DNA from: Chelydra serpentina
Taxonomy: Eukaryota; Chordata; Testudines; Chelydridae
Length of the DNA: 64,000 nucleotides
NCBI GenBank assembly: GCA_037349315.1
Contig: JBAIAC010000010.1
Span: 33,396,001 to 33,460,000 of the forward strand
Direction of reading: 5' to 3'
Shown here: positions 54,995-64,000 of the stretch, in pieces
How positions within the stretch are numbered: the stretch's first letter is position 1
How the letters are laid out: each line of letters starts with the position of its first letter
Notes under the pieces: generated by a model
Database searches by the model: none
What the model was told of the DNA's origin: nothing
What the model saw: only the letters and a program-made list of their open reading frames with translations
Program-made: the position numbers and the translations under genes

Positions 54995-55145
54995 TCGTAA
55001 CTGTGAGGGAGCCATGGATTAATGGTCTGAACCCAAGAATGAGAATCTTGAGTTCTAATTCTGGCTCTGACACTGAATCTCCCTGAGGCCTTGGACAAGT
55101 TACTTAACCTTTCTGTGGATCAGTTTACCTATCTATAGCTACTTT
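54995..55145 (+). repeat. MIR-type SINE core
   Basis: 'gttctaattctggctctgac', 'acaagttacttaacctttct' and 'ggatcagtttacctatct' follow the MIR core order. The tail is not evident. Confidence 0.75.
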
Positions 55146-57238
55146 CCAAGCCACACAATATTCCTGTTGAGGTAATGAATTGATAAATATTTGTAAAACA
55201 AATTGAAGATGAAAAGTAAGTATTTTCATAAGACAAAAAAATGTACCATTGCCTTCAGTACGAGGTTTTCCTGAGTAAGGAGTGCAGGACTGCCTGGAAC
55301 CTTTATTTCCAGTTTGTTCTTTGCTGAAATTAGAAGTGTGTCTTTTGTTAATATGAATTTTCATTTACTTAGTTTCTTGGGTGGGTTTTAATTGAGGAAG
55401 CATATAAATATGAGATTTAAAGGCTCCTATTTCTGCTTGATATTTATGCAAAAATTGGACGTTCTCTTGCCACTGGCCTGGATAGTAAAACAGAAGTAAC
55501 AGCAAAGTATTGAATTGGTATTGATTTGTTTACATCTCCTCTCACATCAGGAAATAAATGTGGCTTTTACTGATTTGTGAACTTTCCCCACCGAGTTCCT
55601 ATATTTAACAAAGATGCAGGGAAAACAGGCTTTCAGAACAAACAAAAATAAAAATGTCAACATCAATACACTACAGAATCAGTTGTTTCCCCGGTCCAGG
55701 AAAATTTGTTGTCAGGGACTTAATTCTGTATGAAAGGAATGTTGTTTCATTTCAGAACCAGAGATTTCCGACAAGACAGAGCATGAGCTTTCTGAAAGGG
55801 GAGAGCTTTTTGTTTTTTTCTCACAAACATGCTCAGACATAGCTTTCCTTTCAGCTAATTAAGCTGTTTTAAAGCAAACTGGTCAAACAGTGACATCGTA
55901 GTGGGGAGCCTTGGAATCAATTGCGCGATATAGAAGGCAGGACATTTAAAGGGTGACTTCTGCCATTGTTTCCCCTAGCTGAATCTTTTCTACTTGGTCA
56001 GTGCTGCCAGAGTGACCCCATACAATTGGGAGAATTCAAAGCCACTGACCTCGAGAGATGCCATTAAGAAGGCAACTGCAGAATAAGATTTCATGGTTGG
56101 GAGCCAAATTTACCCTCTCCTTCCAAGTTTGATGCTTACAATATTTTATATGTATGTTTTCTTCCTGTCATTAGCATATTATTAAACCCACTAAATAAAA
56201 AGAGAACACAGGCATAAGGCATTGCTATAAATAACTGTGTCTGCACTCATGGGAGCGTCACATTGATTTTATGAAAGATGGGAGTGAAAAGAAAATAAAC
56301 GTGTGGAATTATGGTGCTTCCTTTAGCAGAATGACAGTGAGTAATTGGCAGGGATAAGTTTCACTTTGCTAGCGCAGATGATGGACTCTCCCTGGCATAT
56401 ATTTTGTTAAGCGGAGTATGACAGCCATTGTTTTTCCAAGCTGCTGGATATAAAATCAGTGGGCTTCAACATCTGCCAAATGACCATACAGTTTCCCATG
56501 TGCAAAGAATAGACAAATTCCAAACATTCTGTTAATAATTGGGGACACTGGCGGAAATGCTCTCCTTACCCTGTCTTGCCGAGGACGTCAATAAGTGTGT
56601 TCAGTCGGGCAACAGATACAAAATGGAACCTTGGGAAACCTGAGAACTCAGCAGCCACTGTTATAGCATCAAAGAAAATATAATAAACGCCGTGTTTGCC
56701 AAGAGATGCACCATATCATTATTTTCACTAAGCCAGAGTTGAGGTGGCTCTGCAGTTCACAAAATTAGGCCCAGTGAGATCTGTACTTAGGGTTAGACGA
56801 CCTGGGTGCTCAGTGCACATATGACAGACATAGGTAGTTTTCAGCCTCCACCTCCCATGATGCTGAGGACTGTCAGGAATCAAGCTGGCCCTAGAAATAG
56901 CTCCCTACTCTGTGCCAACCCTGACATCCCCCACCCCCCACCCAAGATCGCTCTGAATGCCCCCTTTGGCAGTGTAATGTGTGGGGCGGGAAGAGGATTT
57001 CCTTGTGCAGCTGCACTGTGCAAAGGGAACCTACCTGGGGCTGAGGATCTCATCCTTGGAATAAAAATACGATCTCAATTTTTGCAGTCTATATCACCCT
57101 GCTTATTCCAGATATTGTTGGGGGAAACTCCTGGTGCTCCTGGGACTGTTTTAAATCACTTTTATCTTCTTTCATTTTCTTTCCCTTTTTGCTTCATCTG
57201 GTCCTAACATTTATTTCCAATGATATGGCCAACAGGCC
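55146..57238. other. No gene recognised
   Basis: No domain, repeat or clear splice pattern. The 133-codon frame at 56806-57207 (+) has no known domain. Confidence 0.35.
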
Positions 57239-57247
57239 TATAAAGAC

Positions 57248-57375
57248 CTGAAGAAGAACTTGGTGTAAGCCCAAATCTTGTCTCTCTCATGAACAAAAGT
57301 TGGTCCAAAACAAGTCATTATCTCACCCACCTTGTCTCTCTAATGTCCTGGGACCAACATAGCTACAACACTACA
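57248..57375 (+). mobile_element. 128-bp Penelope-like 3' end with target duplication
   Basis: TATAAAGAC flanks the insert exactly (57239-57247 and 57376-57384). The insert begins precisely with CTGAAGA, the first core block of the hammerhead-like motif, and continues 'ttggtccaaaacaagtcatt' and 'ctcacccaccttgtctctct', matching the reverse complement of the 48.6-kb end. The second core block GAAA is CAAA here, so the motif is dead. This is an extremely 5'-truncated copy. Confidence 0.8.
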
Positions 57376-57384
57376 TATAAAGAC

Positions 57385-58344
57385 ATGTCCCAAATGTGGC
57401 ATCCAAGAGCAGCCATCCAGCTGTGTGGAATGGTTTCAGATACATCCGAACCAAAGCAGCTTAGCTTGCTGAATGGTGAGCACCACTGCTTGAATCAGCA
57501 CACAGAACCCAGCTTCACCAGGGCTTCCTGAAGGGCTGCACAAGGGAGCTCTGTGGAGAGGGGGATAGATAAACCTGCCATTGCCTGGATGCACTGGCCA
57601 TCGCATCTTGCAAAGCAAGAGTGACAGGGCAGAGGCTACTCTAGATGTCAGACATGATTCTTTCCCCTCTGTTCCCACAGGGATCCCCAGTACACAGGCT
57701 TGATCTGGCCCACTGCATGTGTACAGTTTGCTTTCGACGATCTGGTTTATCGTAAATGGGCAGTATGGATGCCATGTAATAAAGTTTTTAAAACACACAC
57801 TTCAAACAAGACCACGAAATAAAAATTATTGTTGAAGACACTCTTATAAAGATGTAGACTATTTAGTACAGGTCACTACTAGTAACAATCCTGAAGGATC
57901 TCTGAAGGATGTGGAAATTGTGAGTCATATTCTACTTTTTCCTTATGGCAGATAATCCATGCCAGGTGAATGCGGTTATTACTGAGTTGCCTCTATCATT
58001 AACTGACGGAATCACATGATGCTGGGAGCTGAAAGGAAGTTCAGTAGCAAGTAACTAAAGCTGAAGCACATTTAGGGCAAACAGACATTTATAGAGGTTA
58101 TTATAATACAACATATATTGACTGGAGCTGAGGTTCACAGTGGAAAAATTTGACTTCATGGATTTAAAAAGTGACCAGCAGCATTACCCCTTAGTGCTTT
58201 TTCAATTCATGAGTCAGTGATGCAGTACTGTAGCTTATCTTAGAGACTACTCCTCTAGGGCCCCTCAATATAACATCTAATAGTGAGTGTATATCTATAT
58301 AAAGCATTTTAAAATGCACACAAGACAAGCAATGGCAGCTCAAG
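57385..58344. other. No gene recognised
   Basis: Nothing supported. Confidence 0.35.
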
Positions 58345-58622
58345 TGGTGATAGCAGTCATAGGCTGAGGCAATGCACTAATGCATGGAGTTATGAGCGAC
58401 AGAGGTTCTGTTCCTGGGTTAGCCACTGACTTGCTATGTGACCTTGGGCAACACTCTTCACCTTTCTGTGCCTATGTTTCCCTCTATTGTCTATTTAGAG
58501 TGTAAGTTCCCTAGAGTGGGAACTGTCACTGCTTATTATTGACTCTTTGTACAGTGCTTAGCACAATGAGGCTCTGATTTTGGTTGGCACCTCTAGGCAT
58601 TACTATAATAATACTATAATAG
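58345..58622 (+). repeat. MIR-type SINE, core plus tail
   Basis: 'ggttctgttcctgggttagc', 'tgacttgctatgtgaccttg' and 'ctttctgtgcctatgtttcc' form the core. 'agtgtaagttccctagagtg' and 'ttgtacagtgcttagcacaa' form the tail, ending in 'actataataatactataat'. This is the most complete MIR copy in the window. Confidence 0.85.
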
Positions 58623-58815
58623 CTTAATCAATGTAAGCGGATGTAAGAACATATAGTTTCTGTGCCCCGTGTCCATTTAGAACTATTGTTAATACTCCAG
58701 AGCTTGGTGTACTGGCACATCTACTGTTGCATCTGGAAATCTCTCTTGCCATCCTGTCACAAATCAGACCCTTAGAGTTAGGAGGGGCGGGGAAGGGGGA
58801 TACACGTCAATATTT

Positions 58816-58887
58816 GGGGCCTGATCCAAAGCTTGTCGAAGTGAATAGGAGTCTTTTCATTGATGTCATTGGGCTTTGGGTCAGGCA
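58816..58887. repeat. Palindromic MITE relic
   Basis: GGGGCCTGATCCAAAGCTTG at the left and TTGGGCTTTGGGTCAGGCAC at the right fold back around 'cttttcattgatgtcatt'. About 72 bp. Confidence 0.65.
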
Positions 58888-60143
58888 CTTTTTGTTACTG
58901 GAGCACTGTAGGAGTGAGGTCTTTGTGATGGAACGAGTAGTCTATTGTGTATTACTATGCTATGGGTGTGACTGTAATTTTAATTGTAATGGTAGGATGC
59001 AGGAGGACCACTTCTTGAATTATTGGAAATCTTTTATATATCCAAGGAGGTGAATACCAGGTAGTTAATTACATTAATAATTTAGTTCAACTGTCCAAAC
59101 AGTGAAGTGCATAATGACAATAAATAACATAAACGGTGGAAAGAAATTAGATTTTAAGAATTATTTTCATTGTACTAAGCTAAATTGTTCGGATTTGGGT
59201 TTTTTTATTTGTTACTTTTCTCTCAACAGTGCCCCTTTAAACACTATGCCATTCCATTAATATCATAGCTCTTCTGGGGTATTTGGTGGTGGTGTTATTT
59301 CAGTATCACCCAGAAAATAAAGAAAAATGTTTGCAGGTAGTGCTCAGAAGCCAGTTTTTTGAGACAGGTGATTTACTAACAGGCCAGTGCTTGCTTACCT
59401 CATGGGTAATGATAGTTTTTTGCATTGTTCTCACATTCATGGGCCCAATTCCCCACCAGGTGGAGGCGTTTACACCTATGCAAAGTGAGAGTATAACACT
59501 ACCTAGAATGGATGCAGCATTTTACACCTTGCACAGATGTAAACAACCAGACAAGGTAGAAGGGTATCAGACCAACTGTCCCAAGGAATGACATTGACGT
59601 ATCACAAATTAGCCACTACGGTGACATTACTTCCAGGAAGACCCCTTTCTGCAGGCAGCATTTTGGAAATGACTTAACCTGTTGGGTTTAGGTACCTGTA
59701 ATTATGGTAACTGAAAATGGATGGGAAGTGAGTACATCCCCATACAGGCAAGTTGACGCCGGACTGCCTCTATTTTGTTTGTTTGTTTGTTACTGCATTT
59801 TTGTAATTGGAGTTGAGACCTGAAAAATGCCTCTAACTGGTACTGTTTTCTGGCCACTTGCTACTTTTCCTGTGTAGTTGCATGTTAAACATGATGACTT
59901 GTTCTATAGAAGCCATGTGTTGTCATAATGTAACATCATTAAACAAAGTGTTTAGAGTAGTTTTAGCAGAGCCAGAACATGAACAACAAAACCCGCCAAT
60001 TACAGTGTCATTTTGTGTAGTTGTTAAGGTTTCAAATGTCTCCAACTTTCTCTGGTAGGCCATATTGAGCATGTCACAGTGAACATCTGAGATAACGATT
60101 TGCTAGGCAATGTGCAATTCTCACCCTTTTTTTTTAATATCAG
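58888..60143. other. No gene seen; one possible palindromic relic
   Basis: Bases 59438-59545 ('gggcccaattccccaccagg' to 'gcagcattttacaccttgca') may be another decayed palindromic relic. A (TTTG)n stretch lies near 59775-59790. A 33-base open piece after 'gttatttcag' at 59301 is not convincing. Confidence 0.35.
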
Positions 60144-60357
60144 AGAAGAAAGAGTTCTTTATAATAATTTGGCTCAAATGTCTACACACATTGCTCCAGC
60201 GTCTGTAGCAGCATGTGTTTCTAGGATTGTTCTGGAAGAGAAAATGCAGAAACAGCAGGGAGCAGAAGATAAACAGGCAATTCGTGACTCATTAAAACAA
60301 GCATTGGTAGCCAACATTGTGGAGTGTGTGAAGGCCCCAGATCCAACTCGCCTATAA
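60144..60357 (+). CDS. Candidate terminal exon of an unrecognised protein
   Basis: A strong acceptor-like sequence (TTCTCACCC, ten T, AATATCAG, ending 60143) precedes about 70 codons to TAA at 60355-60357. The exon would enter with two bases of a split codon before it. It includes EERVLYNNLAQMSTHIAP, ASVAACVSRIVLEEKMQKQQ and SLKQALVANIVECVKAPDPT. Composition is protein-like: mainly helical, charged residues spaced among A/L/V. I do not recognise the family and assign no function. ATTAAA at 60538 followed by T-rich DNA would end a short 3' UTR. The frame is also open upstream of the acceptor to an ATG at 60100, so a retrocopy fragment or chance frame is possible. No partner exon was identified in the window. 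Confidence 0.5.
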
Positions 60358-60537
60358 ACTTTTTTTACCAGCTGGACTTAGCATCTGTCAGAGTTTGGAA
60401 GGAGAGATAATCTGGTACAAATGATTTCAGTGTGTCGCTTTTATTAACCTGCCACCTTACATAACACTGCTGATTGGGAACTCAGGGAACTGTTTGAACA
60501 ATGACACAGCTTATTGTTGGAATGTTACAACTTCACT

Positions 60538-60543
60538 ATTAAA
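60538..60543 (+). promoter_or_regulatory. Possible polyadenylation signal (ATTAAA)
   Basis: ATTAAA lies about 180 bases after the candidate stop codon. 'tgtcttttctttttaattg', a T-rich downstream element, follows within 10 bases. Confidence 0.35.
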
Positions 60544-62576
60544 GATGTCTTTTCTTTTTAATTGTAACAAAGACAACTGAGCAACTGAAAAATGATAATG
60601 AAGCAAACTTACAAAGCAGCACAGTTCTAAGAAAGGTACGTGCCAGAACAATATTCCAAGCTGATCTTTTCTTTTAGTGTTCAGTTCTTCATATAATTAA
60701 TATACATGAACAACTTTTTAGACTGCTTATCACATTAAGGGTTTTACACAAGCCCTGAACAAAACAAATGCCACATTGGAAGCATTTTTCTCTAATTCCG
60801 CCAGCTACTGTACATGGGCGTGATGTAATTCAGGGTATGAACGCCTGATTCCAGTAGTGAAAAGCCAGTTATCTAAACCTTTCATAGTGGATGTTATGAC
60901 AGATTCAATCTTATACATAAAAATGATTTTTTTCAAAGTGTTTTAGAAAATTTTAAATATGACATTCATTTTTAATGAAGTTCCCTTTATTAAGGGCCTG
61001 ATCCTGCTCTAATGAATGTCAATGCCAAAACTCCCATTGACTTCAAAAGGAAAAGGGTTAATCTCGAAAAGACTCGCTGCCTGGACAAGAAGAGAAAATC
61101 CACAGAGAACATATATGTGACTCTGTCTTTGGTGTGGGCGTTTTCCATCTAACTGCAGACTTTGCTTGAGATTACGCAACAAAGAGAAAAACCACAAAGC
61201 AGTGTTTTGTTTCTTTTCCAGATCAGATGCCAGTAATTTCAAATTAATGGGGATGTTTACTCTCCAGGATAAAATTTGCACATATTAGCTTATAAAATAT
61301 GAATAAGCTGATTTCCTTTAGCAAAATATAGTGTTGCCGTTTCAAAAATGAAAACTGCAGAGACTTTGGGAGAAAAAAAAAACAGACTAAGGAATACCTC
61401 ACATTTCATTATGGTTAGCCTATTATTTGTAGTTTTGAAACTTTATTGGTCCCCAGTCTAATCTTTTCTGAGTATAAAAACATTAACATATGGTTTAACA
61501 CAGCACAGGGCTGGAAAGTCCATATCCCAAATGCACATTGTATGCAGGGTGACATTCACACTAAATATCATCCCACAGGGTCCGTACTCCATTTTACCTG
61601 GGATTGGAGAGCCATGAAATCTCTGGAAAAGTTGTTCATGAGTCTGAACCAAATGGTGCACAGTGTACTGAGATACTAACAGTGTGTGCTGCTGCCAAAG
61701 GTTGTGGCTCAAATGTCTCTCTAAGTAACATTAAAAATCTGCTGCTTCATGCCTATGAATTTCAATATTTATAGTGTTCAATAAAATGGTCCACTGTCAG
61801 AGAGAGATGGGCCACTGTGTGCTCTCTGAGCAGATGGGCTGCAATATGGCACATTTACATGGACCAGCTGTGGAGTGCAGAAATGAATGCTGGTCATAGA
61901 CAGGGTACAGGCACCACATCTGGAATGCTAACAGACTGGCCTGTGTATCCATTGTAAACTTTCCTGCAGCAGGATGAGCTCTGATTTAAAGCTGCTCAGT
62001 GTACCTTAAACTGCATCAAGAGTCCTCATTAACACAAGAGACTACAGTGAGGTTTAGGGCCTGGAACTTCTCTGTTGGGCATCTGTTAGAATCTGAGGAT
62101 GGCACTCTGTAGACTATGGTAGAGACGCCCCCGGGAGAGATTCTCTTCTGTATGGTGTTCCATTCTAAATGTAACATTTTTTTGATTCTCTCCTGCACAG
62201 TGTTATATTTTACATGTACTATTTTCTGATAAAAGCAGAAAACAAACTCAGCCCTTCTCCTAGGGGATATCTGCTGATATTTGGAAGGTTTGATCAAGCT
62301 GTTTATTTTGTAAGCAGCAAATGTCAAATACCATAGCACTGATAAATAGTAATAAAAAATTACTCATCTACCACATTTTCATTGAAAAAGTAGTTTTGGA
62401 AATCTAGCAAGCCCCTAGGCTATACATTTTTGGAATATGGGCTCGATTTCCATTTACACTAAGGCAACTTCACATCGCTTTAGAAACAAAATCCCAACTC
62501 CACTGGTCTATGGCAAAATTCCCACTGGAGCCAGGATTTCCTCTCGTGACATAAAGAGATTTTAAAGTGGGTGTGT
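60544..62576. other. No gene seen; palindromic relic and diverged duplication
   Basis: Bases 60987-61045 hold half of a palindromic relic ('gggcctgatcctgctctaat..ccattgacttcaa'). 62139-62165 and 62183-62209 are a diverged direct repeat ('gagattctcttctgtatggtgtt' / 'tgattctctcctgcacagtgtt') of about 44 bp period. Nothing else. Confidence 0.4.
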
Positions 62577-62582
62577 AAATAT

Positions 62583-63776
62583 TACTCCTGAGGGCAATCT
62601 GCACCAAAAAATTAAAAATTCTTCATAAAAAATTAAAATTCTGCACAAAATATTTTAAAATTCTGCAAAATTCTGCAAATTTTATTTATCAAATAAAGGC
62701 GGAGGCTCCAGCGTGGCTTTGGGGAGCACAGGAAAGTGGCTGCACAGAGGTGGGAGATCACTGTGCAGCTCTCCCTTCCCTCTGGGACATGGACTGAGCT
62801 GTGCGGCTGCATCCAACAGTGCAAGGACTGGGCATGCCCCCCAGAAACACCACAGGTGTGGGAGGCAGGCTCAGCAAAGCAGATCCAAATGTGGAGGGGC
62901 TTAGTGTGGAGTGATCCAGGTGTGGGTTGAAAGGGTTCTGTGTGGGGCAACCTGGGTGCAGGTGGCTCAGTGGGAGATCTGGGTGCGGAGGGAATCTGGA
63001 TGCACAGAGGCTTGTTGGGGGGTTCTGGGTGCCATGGTAATGGGACTCTGCAGGGGGGTCCAGGTGAAGGTGGTTGGGGCTCAGCGGGGGGGAGGGAGGG
63101 TTAGTGTGGGGGAAATAGAGCTTGGCAGAGGGGTCTGGGTCTGGGAGGAGTGAGGCTCAGTGGGGTGGTGATCCAGGTGCAACTGGTTGGGGCCTGGTGG
63201 GGTGGGGATCTGGGTCCGGGTTGCTTGTCGGGGTGGTCTAGGTGCAGGGGGAGTGGGGCTTATCATGGGGGGTTCTGAATGTAGGGGGGTGAGTCTCAGC
63301 AGGAGGATCTGGGTATGAGGGGATGATGCATGGAGGTTGGGTGGATGGGGGAGCAGCTCCCTGTACAGGGATCTCTCCCCCTGCAGCTGAGAGTGATGGG
63401 TGCAGGAAGCGGTGTGTGTGTGTGGCGGGGGGGGGGGGTGGGGGGGGCGAGTTTACAGTGCTTCCTGCAGCCGAGAGAGAAATCTGACCCAGCCCCGAAT
63501 GCAATTCAGGGGAAGAGGGACTAGCAGCTGAGATTGGTGCAGGGTAGGAACCACCAACCGGGTCTTCCCCAGTCCCGCCTCCTGCCCCACAGTGATTTAC
63601 CTCTCTGCCGGCTGCCCTGGGCACCCAAACATACTGCTGGGGAGGGTTGCATGACCACTCTTGTGGCTTCCCTTTGCTTCCCCATTAGAAAGTCATTTTT
63701 CTGCAGGGAAGCAAAGAAATCTGTAGGGGACATAAATTCTGCGCATGCGCAGTGACGCAGAATTCCCCCAGGAGTA
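62583..63776. mobile_element. 1.19-kb inverted-repeat element with G-rich minisatellite core
   Basis: The ends TACTCCTGAGGGCAATCTGC (62583-62602) and GCAGAATTCCCCCAGGAGTA (63757-63776) are inverted repeats. They are flanked by AAATAT (62577-62582 and 63777-63782), an exact 6-bp repeat. Sub-terminal 'attctgca(aa)' units repeat at 62636-62680; 'attctgcgcatgcgcag' near the right end mirrors them. Bases about 62890-63340 are diverged G-rich units ('ggtgcaggtggctcagtggg', 'ggatctgggt', 'ggtgcagggggagtgggg') of roughly 35-60 bp. The proline/glycine-rich frames are artefacts. The superfamily is not established. Confidence 0.75.
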
Positions 63777-63782
63777 AAATAT

Positions 63783-64000
63783 AATTTGCTCAGACTTTAA
63801 GGCTCCTTCACATTACAAGAGTGGCCTAGCGTGGTTTTAATGTAAATAAGAATCAAAAGAACATAGAGAATATATTTTATATACAGAGTTTTCGACCCAA
63901 AGTGAGAATTATTGAAATGAGTCCACATTTTGTATTTCAGCTCTGGTTACAGACTTTGCTATTGTAGTTAAGTAAAGAACCACATAATTTAGGGATGTTT
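63783..64000. other. No gene recognised
   Basis: AT-rich end of the window. Confidence 0.35.

Overview
The window is vertebrate nuclear DNA, almost certainly from a turtle (Testudines, probably Cryptodira). The main evidence is repeat content. Two tRNA-derived SINEs have A and B boxes, and one of them ends in a CR1-like tail. CR1 LINE copies of several ages occur throughout. Penelope-like retroelements end in a hammerhead-like motif. Many non-autonomous hAT-type elements and old MIR-type SINEs are also present. No bacterial-style gene, tRNA gene, rRNA gene or CRISPR array was seen.

The window looks intergenic or intronic. One stretch resembles a host protein-coding exon: 60144-60357 on the + strand. 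It has a pyrimidine tract and AG in front, about 70 codons ending in TAA, and ATTAAA plus T-rich DNA about 180 bases later. I do not recognise the protein. A weaker exon-like stretch lies near 53.1 kb.

Layout. 0.6-1.1 kb: an old CR1 tail with a hairpin-rich element inside it. 4.0-5.2 kb: a probable LTR-type repeat carrying a 121-bp inverted-repeat element. 5.4-6.4 kb: old CR1. 9.06-9.60 kb: a hAT-like element with a perfect 8-bp target duplication and a C-rich core. 14.27-14.61 kb: a 7SL-like RNA sequence between perfect 20-bp inverted repeats. 19.1 kb: a small hAT element. 21.0-25.7 kb: an old CR1 interrupted by a 340-bp hAT element and by a 3.25-kb young CR1 with recognisable ORF1 (SGNH esterase end) and ORF2 (endonuclease and reverse transcriptase). 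28.0-29.3 kb: a hAT deletion derivative joining the start and end of a transposase. 29.6-31.3 kb: two 3' ends of Penelope-like elements. 31.7-33.8 kb: old CR1. 38.6 and 41.9 kb: turtle tRNA-SINEs. 40.0-40.9 kb: an RTE-type LINE fragment split by a 48-bp CR1 tail. 43.8 and 45.4 kb: inverted-repeat elements. 45.8-46.5 kb: CR1. 48.6-52.5 kb: a Penelope-like element with reverse transcriptase and GIY-YIG parts, split by a CR1 in the opposite direction. 57.2 kb: a 128-bp Penelope end. 58.4 kb: a nearly full MIR. 62.6-63.8 kb: a 1.2-kb inverted-repeat element with a G-rich minisatellite core.

No set of genes here works as a pathway. The interactions are between transposable elements. CR1 machinery presumably also mobilised the SINEs that share its 3' end. 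Autonomous hAT elements presumably mobilised the short inverted-repeat elements. Nested insertions give a relative time order. All coding regions of mobile elements seen here are broken.
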